Assembly: GCA_964035545.1 (NCBI GenBank)
Contig: OZ037770.1
Location: 6,407,729-6,471,728 of the forward strand
Reading direction: 5' to 3'
From: Bugula neritina
Lineage: Eukaryota; Bryozoa; Gymnolaemata; Cheilostomatida; Bugulidae
DNA: 64,000 nt
The notes beneath the pieces are model-generated. The model did no database searches. It was not told the DNA's origin and saw nothing but the letters and a program-made list of their open reading frames with translations. Shown here piece by piece: positions 1 to 27,600 of this stretch (position 1 is the first letter of the stretch; each line of letters begins with the position of its first letter). The translations under genes and the position numbers were made by a program.

Positions 1-279
1 AAAGAAGTGATCTTGTTGTTGATAATTATATGGCTTAAATTTCTTATTCCCTTCTGCAATAAACAGTCAGATTTTTCAATAAAATCAATAAAATAATTTT
101 AAGCAAGTTTGCATAATTTTCTCTTTTATCTTTAGATAAGGGCATTGCCCAAACCGTAGGATGATTGTCAAGTAGATAGTGACAAATGAAGTAAGTAGAA
201 TATCTCAGCCACCAACTGAATTGGGTGGTAGCATGAGCAAGCAGTTTGTATGTTGATACACCAGTCTTATAGCAGCCAA

Positions 280-403
280 TCAAGTCAGTAGATCTGTGAG
301 TAGAGCTAAGGCTGTCTAGACTTGTACACTCGTATCCCAAGAACCTTTTCTTCTGCTCTAATTGTATCTTATTGCTCGTGTGTGTCAATCACCTCTCACC
401 ACA
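280..403 (-). repeat. Gypsy-1 3' LTR
   Basis: This segment matches 3,630-3,740 closely, apart from an extra stretch of about 20 bp near 371-390. A purine-rich tract lies directly outside it at 404-419, as expected upstream of a 3' LTR on the minus strand. Confidence 0.8.
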
Positions 404-650
404 TTCCCCTCCTCCTTGATGCAACCTTATCAACAACATAGGAATACCATCCTATCCCCGCAAATAGTCAAAAAAAGCAAAAAAAGTACAAAATCAAGAT
501 ACAACTTTTAACAAAATTTCAAAACAAACAAGCTGTAAATAGTAGCATTCACGCATCTTCATCTGAAGCCACCAGGATTACTACAGTGAAGTACCCCCAT
601 ATTTATGTACTATTAGAGTACTAATGTCTCTAAAATTTGAATTTCATCAA

Positions 651-2073
651 CTACAGGTCCAATACGAATGGCTTATTAATCAACCTGCATGGCGAACGGA
701 CTTGTCGTATGCTCGGCCAAAGAAGCTGCCCTGGGACAGATAATGGCGCCCTTTGCAGTGACGTGTTTTGTACTTCTTCCTCACGCGTCAACTCATGCGC
801 ACAAGGAGAAGCAAAATCGTGGTTTTGCCTAAAGAGAGATATATCACTTAGGACCAAAATCTGCTGTAGCCACAACAGTAACTATTTTACCCTCCGCTCT
901 CAAGCGCACATCTTGACCAATAGCAAATGGAGCAGTACACTTCACCTGATGTCGAAGATTGTAATTATCTGACATCTGTTTTCTGTAATCACGGTCAGCT
1001 TGCCGTAGACGAGGGAGATCAATAATAGAGTTAGTACTTAGGCCCATAGAATGAATGGACTGTTTAACAGTGATTTCACTGTCTGAACTGCTCTCTCCAC
1101 TTTTCCATTACCCTGCGGGTACTTAGGACTGCTCGTTACATATTGGATTTTCCATTGTCTGAAAAATGGCTGAATCCTATCACTCACAAACTGTGGCCCA
1201 TTGTCCGACCTCAACAAGTGAGGAATACCCAACAAACAAAACTACTCCCCAAACCTCTTCACAATGGTGCTGGTCTGTAAGTCTGGTAGAATATCACACA
1301 AAATAAGCATACTATAGTAGTCAACCACGACATATAGTTTTTGTTCTCCCACTGGAGAAAGTCCACTGTCAACCTCCACCAGGGTCTTTCTGGAAAAAGA
1401 GACGTCGTCATCGACTCCTTTGGCACTCTTCCACACTCTTCACATGTCTTACGTGAACTAACCACATTTGGAATGTCCGAAGTCGTACTAGGCCACCATA
1501 GAACTTTTTTTGCTCTTCGAATACATTTTACCTCATCTATATGGCCTCTATAAATGTATCCCAGCATCTTCTCTTTACAACTCTCCGGGATGCATCTAGC
1601 TTAGTAAAAGAAACAAGGTCCTCCAAAGGATCTTAGTGCTTCATCAATAGAAGTCATGAAAAAATACTCGGGCTTAATTGCCTTATTCAACTGCGTGTAG
1701 TCAATACATAGCCGGATGCTATCTGCCTGTTTTTTGGAACTACTACACATGGAAAGCACAAATCAGTTGGGTGATCAAACTTTTTGATCACTTTGAGGTC
1801 AGTAATTCTCTCCAACTCCTGTTGCAATGGCTTCCTTCTCGCAGCAGAAACTCTACGCGAGACAGTCACAGCACAAGGATCTGCACCATCTCTCAACTTG
1901 ATCGAGAAAACATGATTCAGCTTTCCCAACCCATGAAAAAGCTCAGAAAAACAATAGCTCCATCTCCCCACTCTATCCACATCCACGTTATCTACAAAGC
2001 TCACCAGTCTTAGACCTTCTATAGCAGGTCTCCCCAGCAGCGGTTCCCGAAGTCCATCTACTACATACACCAT
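651..2073 (-). pseudogene. Gypsy-1 pol remnant: RT start joined to integrase
   Basis: 2,073-1,687 encodes the end of protease and RT N-terminus (LGRPAIEGL, RRKPLQQELERI, CVVVPKN). A short run (TSIDEALRSFGG, about 1,660-1,620) continues RT and then jumps to MLGYIYRGH, the integrase zinc-finger region with WWP and CEEC at 1,567-1,260. The integrase core (LRSDNGPQFVSDR, SPKYPQGNGKVERAV) lies at 1,235-1,038 and the C-terminal part at 1,047-651. The RT catalytic core and RNase H are absent; several stops and frame changes are present. Confidence 0.8.
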
Positions 2074-2571
2074 CTGGTTATTTAGTTTACCATCATATTA
2101 AAGCTCAGCAAAAAAACATGCTAAAGTATGCAACCGGTGTCTACCAGCACCCATCAGGCACTTATCTGACTTTGTCAGCTTGCTAGTTTTGGCAAACCCA
2201 GCTGGTATAGCTGTCACTGTAGCCCCTGTATCAATTTTAAAATTAATATTTCACGAGTTAAGTTTAATTGTAACGTACCATCCCCTTGGGCCTGAAGAAA
2301 TGGTGTCCAGCACCTCTACGTCTAATCAGGCTGATTGTAGAAAGAGTCTTTCCAGATTTTCTTCAGATTCTACCTCATGAACTTGTTTGGATTGTAGGTT
2401 TGAACTCGGTCGTTTTTGTATACACGCTCTGCTCTTTGCCGTATGACCTACCGATTTACACCTATGGCAGGTAGCCCTCTGCGTCGGACACTGCTCCCAA
2501 AGGTAAAATTCTTTGCTGCAGAGAAAACATTGCCTCTTATTATCCTCTGAGGTCATTTTAATATTAGAGCT

Positions 2572-3270
2572 TTAAGGTCTAGAAAAATTAAAAGATCTTT
2601 GAGCAGACACCATATCTACATTATCATCAGAACCACCATATTTCTTAAGATGACTAACCCCTTCTCTCTGACTCACATACTGTTTTGCTTTCCTAATGCA
2701 CATATCCAATGTCAAATCTTTAACAAAGAGAACATGATCTCTTAGCTCGTCATCAGCCACTTCTACTACAATTCTGTCACGTACCAAGTTGTCTCTGATG
2801 CCACCGTACTCGCATTCGCCTGTTTGGACCATAATTTCCATAATAAAAACATGCAATGGCTGACCTACAGCTTGAGACATCTTGTTGAATCTTAGTTTCT
2901 TAAAAAAAATTACACTTTTAGCAGGTTTAAAATACACATCAAACATTTTCTGTACATTGGCATACATCTTCACATTAGTTTCATTATCAAAAACAAATCC
3001 CACATAGATGGGTAATACATCAGATCCCATCAACAGCAACATATTTGCTATTTGTTCCGCCTCTGACTTCATTCCCAAGTCCTTGGCCAAATGATAAATG
3101 GTAAACTGAGACTTAAATGTTTTCCAGCTGGCTTCAACATTTGTAGAGTTTAAGTCCAATTTCAACACAAATTGACTGCCTCCTTCCGCCATAGCCATAG
3201 AAGTCGAAGCAAGGCAGTAATCAGCCAAACTACAAATGAATAACATCGAACAAATGTTATCTAAGAGCAA
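2572..3270 (-). pseudogene. Gypsy-1 gag-like ORF
   Basis: Open for 232 codons; the real start is probably the internal MAEGGSQF near 3,190. It encodes a gag-type capsid region (SWKTFKSQFTIYHLA..., DVLPIYVGF, MEIMVQTGECEYG). The reading frame stops before the nucleocapsid; a C-x2-C-x4-H knuckle (CHRCKSVGH) follows in 2,556-2,326. It would form the particle shell of an intact element. Here it belongs to an element lacking RT. Confidence 0.7.
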
Positions 3271-3629
3271 CTAAAATTTCTAATGAAAATTATTATTACT
3301 ATTCGATATCAGTACCCAATTGTTATTATGAAAATGAAATCTCACCAGATTTCAATATGTCTGTGTATGTGTATTTAATTTAATTTATCATTTCAAAACT
3401 ATCAACATTCACCATCGTTGAATGATATCGCATAAAGAAAAGCTGTACGGACTTAAAAGTGAAAGTTTATGTGGGAATTCAAGTTTTAATAGTTTTGTAA
3501 TAGGTTGTCTTCTGTATCGATTAATAACAACTACCACTCTTATCATAAGAAATTCAAATAAGTAAATTCCACCTTATTTTACTTATTTGTGACCTCTTCT
3601 GAGACCATATAGAACGTGTCTCACCTTTA

Positions 3630-3740
3630 GTCAAGTCAGTAGATATGTGAGTAGGGCTAAGGCTGTCTAGACTAGTACATAGCTGGTATCCCAAAAACCT
3701 TTTCTTCTGCTCTAATCGTATCTCCTCACCTCTCACCACA
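3630..3740 (-). repeat. Gypsy-1 5' LTR
   Basis: Direct repeat of 280-403; minus-strand reading begins TGTGGTGAGAGG. The inner boundary is uncertain and could extend to about 3,608, just before the primer-binding-like site. Confidence 0.78.
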
Positions 3741-3939
3741 ATTATAGTGAGTAAAACTAACAACTCTTGAAACAATACTGGGCCAATAATATTGCTATTG
3801 CATTAGTGTAATTTTCCATGTCAGTAAAGGATTGGCATTGGTGATATTTCTTACTCAATCAATGCTCAACACCAAAAAAATTTGTGACAAATGGCAGTGC
3901 TTTTATAAAACTTGTATGCAATAATACAAAATATATGAT

Positions 3940-4115
3940 TATTTGGTTATTTTTGTGCTTGTGTGTTTATGTGTATTTTTGCGCTTGTGTCTATGTGTTT
4001 ATGTGTATTAATGTTTCCATGTTTGTTTTTATTTGGTTGTACTTACAATGTTATCTTTTTATTATTTGGTCTGTTTATTTTTCTGTGTGTTTGTTTGTTT
4101 GTGTATTTGTAGCAA
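3940..4115. repeat. Degenerate (TGTTTGTG)n tract, gene A intron 10
   Basis: GT/T-rich quasi-repeat (TGTGTTTATGTGTATTT, TGTTTGTTTGTGTATTTG) just downstream of exon 10. Homologous tracts lie at the same place in genes B and C with different internal arrangement, so it predates the duplications. Confidence 0.7.
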
Positions 4116-4145
4116 ATGAAAATAGTTGATAGCATTTATTTTCAC

Positions 4146-19623
<15,478 letters not shown>

Positions 19624-20059
19624 GATTTTAACACAAACACATGAATGATGTTGTTGAGTAGAATGGTGATATTGTATCACAGTGTTTATTTGTGATTAAT
19701 CAAAAGTATATCAAATAAGTTAATTGTAAAAAGCATAAGCGAAAATTCTTTGAAATTTGAAAAAAAAAAACAATTAAAAAAACCAATAAAAATTTGGATT
19801 GTTGAATTGCCAGCCTCATCTGTAATACATGTATGTTGTATTTTTCTTGAATTTCAAAAACAGTTATTCATCACATAATTATAATATAACGCAGAAGTAA
19901 ACGCTAAATTTTTTTTACATATATTTATAGACATGCAGGCAACTTGCTGATTCATTTTTGTAAGTTTTCTTAACATTTAAATCTCTCAGACAATTAATAT
20001 TTATATGAAAAACTATTGCTTTTTCAAATCCTGAAACAAGAAATCCTTTACATGATCAA

Positions 20060-20330
20060 TATTTCATCAGCAGACTTATAATATAAAATGCTGTGACCAG
20101 TTTAAACCTATCCAGCACTGTATGACATCAGAGACAAGGTCTGCCATTTTATTTAAAGGATGAGTTAAGAAAATTGTCATTAAAATTACTTCGAAGTTAA
20201 AGTACTTCATTGTTGGCTAATTACCCTATTCAGAGTCATTTAACTAACTAATGTAACAAAGAAGTCAGTGCTACAACTCTATACAAGATTACTGTGAATG
20301 CTTTATTCTCTAGGGAAATCTTCAAAATGG
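20060..20330 (-). promoter_or_regulatory. Conserved noncoding block upstream of gene A
   Basis: This region, 440-700 bp upstream of the gene A ATG, is highly similar to 41,785-42,060 upstream of gene B, including AATGCTGTGACCAGTTTAAA, GCACTGTATGACATCAGAGA (with a CRE-like TGACATCA) and AAAGTACTTCATTGTTGGC. It is better conserved than most of the introns. A candidate promoter or enhancer; the transcription start is not identified. Confidence 0.45.
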
Positions 20331-20814
20331 CAATTTTCTAAATTAATAAAGAAAATCTATCTTCTTTATGTTGTTTAATTTAATACACACTCATGAAGTT
20401 GATTTATTATACAATATAAAATTATTCATATAATGTTATGATGTTATAATGCTAAGACAGAAAAAGTAAATTTTATGCGGTTATTATGCAATTTTATTAA
20501 CGTTTCGGTATTTGTAGTAAAAAAGAAAACATAAATCACCAATGTAATTCAACAAAATATGTACTAGTGATGTTAATTATGTTTATTAGTAATATAATTG
20601 ATAGTGCATACAAGTAAATATTTTATTTAATAACATTAGGGACAAAAATGACTATATCTAAACTTAAGCAATAAAAAATTATTTCTACAATTGAACTGAA
20701 TTTTGTCTCAGCATCTGCCAGTGCTATTAACACTGTTAAGTAGATATAACAATTGGCAGGTATAAAAAGGATCATATATAATAATTATCACAGACTGAGT
20801 GGTCCACCATCTGC

Positions 20815-20820
20815 TTTATT
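20815..20820 (-). terminator. Gene B poly(A) signal
   Basis: AATAAA on the minus strand, 70 nt after the gene B stop codon. The gene C counterpart is AATAAT. Confidence 0.5.
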
Positions 20821-20889
20821 GATATAAATGAGCTTTTGGAATTGGAGGTAAGGGAGGACCAGAAAACTTATATTGGTGAGAACCTGGTG

Positions 20890-21611
20890 TCAAAACTCTG
20901 AATTCACTTCGCTCAGTTTGGTATCAACTTTTTTCTCTTGTTGTTTTTTTCTAAAGTGAACAAAAATGTGTTAGGTAAAGCAATATTGACAATGTGTTTT
21001 GTCAATTTCATTACAATAGACTACTATATTATAAGTATTTCATCAAATTATAGTTTTTGCAACACAAACTATTATATTTGATTGATTCACAATTCAGTTT
21101 ATTCATATCAATATTTCATTACTCCAGCTTCATCAGTAGTTTTGTATGCACTTTGTTACAGAGTTTACATGTTGTGGAATTTATATAGATATAACTTATT
21201 CCTAATTATTCAATTACTGTGCTTTAAATTTAAAATACAAAACAATAGTTAGCTAAGCTCTTTCGTATAAGAACGTTTTTCTGAAATCAGTTTGTTTATT
21301 ATCCAACTGCTGCGTCTCTGACCATTTCAATCCAAGAATCAAGTAGAGCTAGCAGCAGTTATTAGGTATTTACATAAACAAACAACAAATTGTCAAAAGA
21401 TACAAATTTGATGATTCAAATATAAAGCTTGCATTCAATCATTATTAGTCTAGTCAGGTTAAGAAAAGATAGTAAACATGTTTAGCAGAATAATTATTAT
21501 GCTAAAAGGAATGAGGAACTAACCCAATCTGCAAGGCAGTCCATACGGCCAGCACAGTCAGCACAGTAACAATTATCACAACTGTCGGGATTACCCAATA
21601 CAATGATGGCT
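20890..21611 (-). other. Gene B exons 14-15: transmembrane helix and short basic cytoplasmic tail
   Basis: Exon 14 (21611-21524, 88 bp) encodes SLYW followed by about 24 hydrophobic residues (IPTVVIIVTVLTVLAVW). Exon 15 (20950-20890, 61 bp) encodes KKQQEKKVDTKLSEVNSEF then TGA. The 2+1 base phase across the junction is exact and the same lengths recur in gene C. The tail follows the positive-inside rule for a type I protein. It has no Tyr, so no ITAM or ITIM, and no integrin GFFKR motif. An AATAAA lies at 20,820-20,815, about 70 nt after the stop. Confidence 0.8.
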
Positions 21612-24600
21612 CTAGAAAATCAGTCAACAAAAAGTGTTTAGTTTTACCATAAATATTTTAACGATAATTCGTTTTAGACCTTAACAACACAAATTTTAAA
21701 TGGCTACCTTTTGCCTAACCTTCCCCAAAGTGTCAAAAATTAAATAACTCATAATAATTTATTTTTGGGCTATAGCAACCTTTAATACCTAATTTTAATA
21801 GACTCTTTACCATTAGCTTTACCAACACAGTTAGTTTAAGGTCATTACTTTCCAGATTCAGGCACTGCTTTATGTTATATATAAACGGTTTCCAGGGGAT
21901 AGCTCGAACAGTTTTTGTTTCACATTAATAAATTTTACATGAAAAGATAGCTCTTGCATTCCTCTTTCATATACTTTTTTAATTTTTCAATAAAAAATTT
22001 TCTGAGAGAGTTGTTGCATAATAAGTAAAATTTTACACCCTCCATGTTCCACTGCTGTAGCACAGGGGATTCATTTTATAAAGTCTAAAAGTTATGTTTT
22101 CTCTAATATACTTTCTTTGTTTTTTGAAATTCTGTTTATGCTCTTCACAATTTGGTAAAAACATACACCATTTTGCAAGTTTCACTGCAATTTTCTAAAT
22201 TCTTCATATGGTGGTTCTAGCTACGCTCCTGTGACTAATTATAACATTCCTAGTACGTTTGCCGCTCTGCGGCTATCACAATAACATATAGTACCCTCTC
22301 GCACAAATTGGCAATCTATTGGATTTCTGCCAATATAATGTTCCCTGTTTTACATTAGCACTTAGCTGAATCATCTCACTATGTTACAATAATATATTGA
22401 AAATGCCTCAGCACAACATAATTCTTTGTTTGTTTGGCAGAGTTAATTTCAGCTAAATCACTTCACATAGCAGTCTTGTCAGTAAAGGTCTGTCTATGAC
22501 TGGCTGGTTGCCAAAAAAATGTATCACAAATTTTGTAATTATACATCAAAAATAGAACTAGCTAGGCAGCAGGTTAGAATAGAGTAAATTTTTAAAACAT
22601 GAAATCATGATTTGACTATTGTTTTATTTAGGCCAACCAACCTAGGAATACAAAATTGGGTTTTAGCTGACAGTTTATAACATTTAGCTTTTGAGCCAGC
22701 AGCACTGGCACTTGTGAAGTATAGGCAAAGTTAGTGAAGCGAGACTAACAAGCACTCAAATACAAGGCATATTGAGACACAATAACAAGTTAGGAGCGTA
22801 TAAATTGAAAAGAATGTGGAAGGGGGACTATGTTTTTCAACAAGCTATAACTTAAACATGAATTGGCTTTTGAAAAAAAATAAAAAAGTATATTGGAGAA
22901 CATAAGTTTCTTTATCTTTTCATATTTTTTTTGTTCCTGTGACATTCAACCTGTTCGAGCTATCAGTGGAACATTGTTCATATAGAACATAAAGCACCTG
23001 GCAAAGAGCCATAAAATGAAAAGTATGACCTTAAACTAACTGTGAAAACTTAATATTTTAAAAACAAAAATGTTTCACCTATAATTACAATAAAATAGAA
23101 ACAATATCTTCACCCAAAACTATAGCTACTTAAATACTTTGATTAAAAAAAAATTGCGTACATCATTCTGACCTTTAGGTAGGACTTCAGGAATAACTTC
23201 CTGTTTAAAAATTGTTGACTGACTAAGTCTATCAGCAATTCCAGCTCTCAAAGTTGCACTAAAACTCGCAGATACTTGGCTTGTATTAGAAAGTGTGTAT
23301 GTGAACGTAAACCCTTGACTTGAGTTTGATACTCTGATGTCTTCCAGACATTTGTCTGACTTTGAACAGATGGTGAGAATAAAATATCTTTGAATCTGCA
23401 AATAGAACCTGGTAAAAGAAGTTTTTTGCTCACCATATGATTTGTATAGCTCATTCAACATGTTTATTATGTTATTGATTATATAATATAATAGTTGAAG
23501 TTATTTGCTCGCTCATTGACTATAAATAAACTGCTTCTACAACCTATTCCCTTTATTTAACTGGTTGTTATCTACAAATCGCCAAAAACATTACCAGAGA
23601 ATTGTCCTGAAAAAGCCATTGTTATAGTTTTAAACAGCATTTCCTGCGTATGATAATTTCAGATATGTGATGAACCTTCAATTTCAAAAGTACTACTGTT
23701 AAGTTGCGTTTATACCTTCACGATTTTCGGTCAAAATTACAATTTGGCTGGGTTGAAATTTCTCCGAGTTGCATTGCATTGTAAAAGCCACTCGTTGAAA
23801 ATTTTGTACTGTGATAACTTAATCGGCCAATTTTAGAATAGGAGTAATAACTCCTTGTAAACATCGCTATTTAGTAATTACTTTGGCGATTAGACAACGT
23901 ACTTATACGGTTATAATTATATAGCCTACACCTTCTCAATTATCGCTTTTATGCTTTCCGCTTCACTAATTCACGACATTTACAAAGGGCATCAAATAGC
24001 TATTATGCGAGTCAAATTTCAATTTCAGAAAGTGAACAACCGCATCAATATGATTTCAAAGAGTTTAAGTTTGACTATAAAGGGGTACCCGGAAAAGCGT
24101 TACTAACTTAAACTTGGTACTTTTTTCAGCATAGGTATAAACGCAACTTTAAACATAATATAATATGACATTAATTATTAGACCACTTACGCTGTTAGGT
24201 TTGACACTCCAATAAAACCTAATGTTTGAAGGATCTATTATGTACTTTGCTTTGATGGGTTGTGCTGGTGCTAAAACAGTTTCATTTTTTAAAACCATTT
24301 TCTATAGGCCCACGCACTCATGCAAAATTTGCATATATGGGTCATTTTACTTAATTTGGTACACACTGGATATCTTCAGTTTTTGGCTAATTTTCACAAT
24401 TTAGCTGATAATTAACATGGTTTTTTAGCCAAAACTAGTAAAACACCAATAAATACACCTAAATAATCAAATTTATTTTTAATTTTGCTTCATTTCCCAT
24501 GTTTTTCCCTAATTATTCAGCTAATTCTGGTTACGAACCGTTACGGTTTTTTCGTAACGGTCCGCACGTATAGAATATTAGGTGCATATGAAAATGACCT

Positions 24601-27600
24601 GTGCTTTAATGTTGGGGAATCTCCTCCCAGCCTTTTCTGTTATGCGCAGTTAAAAACAGCACATAAAAATACCATATATAGTAAATTTCAATTGATTTTG
24701 AGCATACTTTAATGTTAGGTCATAAGTTGCTGGTTTGTACTAAATGAAGTAAACTGACTCTTATGCAAATTGCATAATTTTGTTTTGTCAAACAGATCTT
24801 TTAACTACGCTGCTTGCGCTAAAAAGTGTTTTTAAGATCTGTATACAAGCCTGGCAGGTATAATATAGTTGGATAGTTTTTATATTGGCTAAGCTAATGA
24901 CAATATAGTCTATTATAAAATATGTGAGCTATCATAATATCAGGAGTTGCCCTACCAGCCATTGTACAGCCAAAATAGCTACAAGCTACAAATCCGGACA
25001 AACAGAGTGAAGGCTCTCTTACATCTAGAAGCGTCGTACTGGTAAAACTTATTATTGCGATATGGTATTAGTTAGTCTGAACAAAGCAAAATTTTAGCCC
25101 AACACAGACACAGAAAACGCAGTCTAAACTATTATAAGTATATTTGCAAGATTTTAAGGCAACGTAACAATGTAAATAAGTCAGTGAGCAGTTGTTCTTT
25201 CAAATACAAGAAATACTATTTTTTGCAGCAAGAACTAGTATTCTGGAAAAGGCCAAATACAGGTAATACTTCAAACTACAATGTCAATTATTGCCTAGCT
25301 ATTACTAGACATGCACTTTTAAAAACCAGGTTAGCTCAATACCCTATAACAAGTTGAGATCTTACCAGAATGGAAAACCGAAGTGAAATTATTCAATGAC
25401 GGAACCTTCTTTCCTTTAAATAAAACTGAGGTCCATGATTCAAAGGAGTAAATTTTTCCGTGAGTAAATTTGGTAAATTTCCATACACTATGAGCTACCT
25501 AAAACATTTTAAGTAAATTATTAATTTATCACATGTCTCAAAAAATTAGAGCCTATATTTAATACTAGGGTTGAACTGGTTTAGAAAGTTTTTGCTTGAA
25601 ACTATTGGTAATAAAATCTAAAATCAATACTGACTCTTCAAAATGGATTTGAAACTGCATTATACTGTAACCTATCATCACTTTGATAAGCATTATGTTG
25701 AAGAAACTATTATAACATTTGATTTTGATTACAGCTGGATCAGCATGTCAAAGAAAAAAATGTTTTAGTCAATTTTGAAAATTGTTTTTCTTTTGCTGCT
25801 TACAGATCAATATGCCAGCTAGCTGGTAGAGAATTGATCTTGTTTTCTATAATCACATGGCTTAAATTTTTATATCTTTTACAATAAACAGTAATTCTTC
25901 TAAGAAAAAAAACTAAAATAATTTTGTCATATTTGCATAATTTCTTCCTAGTTAAAAACCTATCTTCAGTAAAGCATTTTGCCCAAACTACAGTAAGATT
26001 GTTACGTATATAGTGACAAATAAAGTAAGTAAAATATCTCAGCCACCAACTAAATTAGATGGTAGTAGGAGCAAGCAGTCGGTATGTTGATTCACCAGTC
26101 TATCAACTAGATATTATGGTAAGTAACAACAACAACTCTTGAAACAATACTTGGCCAATAATATCGTTATTGCATGTGTTAATATAACTTTCCCCATCAG
26201 TCAAGGATTGACATTTGGGTTACTTCTTACTCAATACTAAACACTGATAAAATTTACTATGAGTTGTAGTTTTTCTATTAAAAGTGTGCGCGCATAAATA
26301 CAAGTTGTATTTGCCTATTTTATTGCTTGTGTTTTTAGGTACAATTTTGTGCTTGTGAGTGTGTGTTTATGTGCATTGATGGGTTTATGTTTCTTCTTGT
26401 GTTTATGCATGTTTGTGTCTGTTTTTCTATGTATTGGTCTGTGAATTTGTCTATGTGTTTGTTCGGCTGTTTGTGTACTTGCAACTGATAAACCTAATTG
26501 AAAAAAACTTAATTGCACCTTTTCTAGTAGTATTGGCTTAGAAGCATCTGTATAGCCACGGATATGAAGTTCATCAAATTTATTTTTCTTTGATGTTGGT
26601 CGAATAACATCCACTTGCAGTTCATCTTCCTCAACAGTAATCTTCATATCTGTTGGTGGAAGGGGATCTGACAAAATAGAAATATTTTCAGGTTTGCCAT
26701 TCCTTTGTTTGGGTTTATAAAAATTATATTAATTGAACAAAAAGCACAAGTTACTTTAAATTTTAGAGAAACGTTACTATCATAAAAAGTATAATTAGTA
26801 AATGCTTTCGTTTTTCACACATCAACAGCTGTTGCAAAAACTATTTATGGCTAACAGAGCTGATTTCAATAAGAGCTGTAACTTTCTTTATATATAAAAA
26901 ACTTTAGAAGATGAGAGTATGAAAAGGTTTGCTCACTCAGTATCAAATCATACACAGGGCTTGTGCTGCTACTTTTAGTCTGCTCTATTGTTAATGTGTA
27001 TGAAAGTTGGTAAGCTTGGCCAAACTTTACATTTGATATTTCAGTCTGAAATATGCACACAGAATGATAGACGAGCTTATATAGTAGTTAAAGTGATATT
27101 ACCACTTCATACAGTCGATGAACATATTATGTAACCAAATGTAACTAAACCTTCTCCATAATTATTTTAATTCCAGCATATTTATGGATTACGTAGATAC
27201 TAGAAAACCATTTAAACAAAATTTAAACCGTTTACAATTTTTATTGATTTCATTATCTATTTTCTCAAGTTTAAAATTTTAATAGGTTTGTTCCAGTAAA
27301 AACATGCTATTAGAGCCTTGCTATTTTTTGTGTTGCTGAGTTAATAATGTATTTTTTTTGTGCTGAAGCTCACATGTTTATTTTCATTACAGCAACTGTT
27401 TCCAATTGAAGCAAGTTTTCATAGATAATTTAGAGTACTCACTCACCACTGTTGAGCTGGTATGAGAAACAACCTCTGAAGATTTAGGGACAATATTGAA
27501 TTTGAGCGAAAGGTGTTCATTAGGGGTAAATTCTTCTCGTTTAACTTTTATCATGGGTTCATCAGCACTAGATATTTCTATACTAGCATTTAGGATCAAG

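Larger units (their letters stand above)
280..3740 (-). mobile_element. Gypsy-1: internally deleted Ty3/gypsy LTR retrotransposon in a gene A intron
   Basis: Near-identical short LTRs flank the element (280-403 and about 3,630-3,740); read on the minus strand they start TGTGGTGAGAGG. A purine tract (404-419) abuts the 3' LTR and a primer-binding-like site (TGGTCTCAGAAGAGG, 3,607-3,593) follows the 5' LTR. Order on the minus strand: gag (3,270-2,572), zinc-knuckle region (about 2,556-2,326), protease/RT start (2,073-1,687), then a jump to integrase (1,567-1,038) and integrase C-terminus (to about 651). The RT catalytic core and RNase H are missing, so it is non-autonomous. Paralogous introns of genes B (about 26.1 kb) and C (about 45.8 kb) lack it, so it inserted after the duplication. 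No clean target duplication is seen. Confidence 0.85.
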
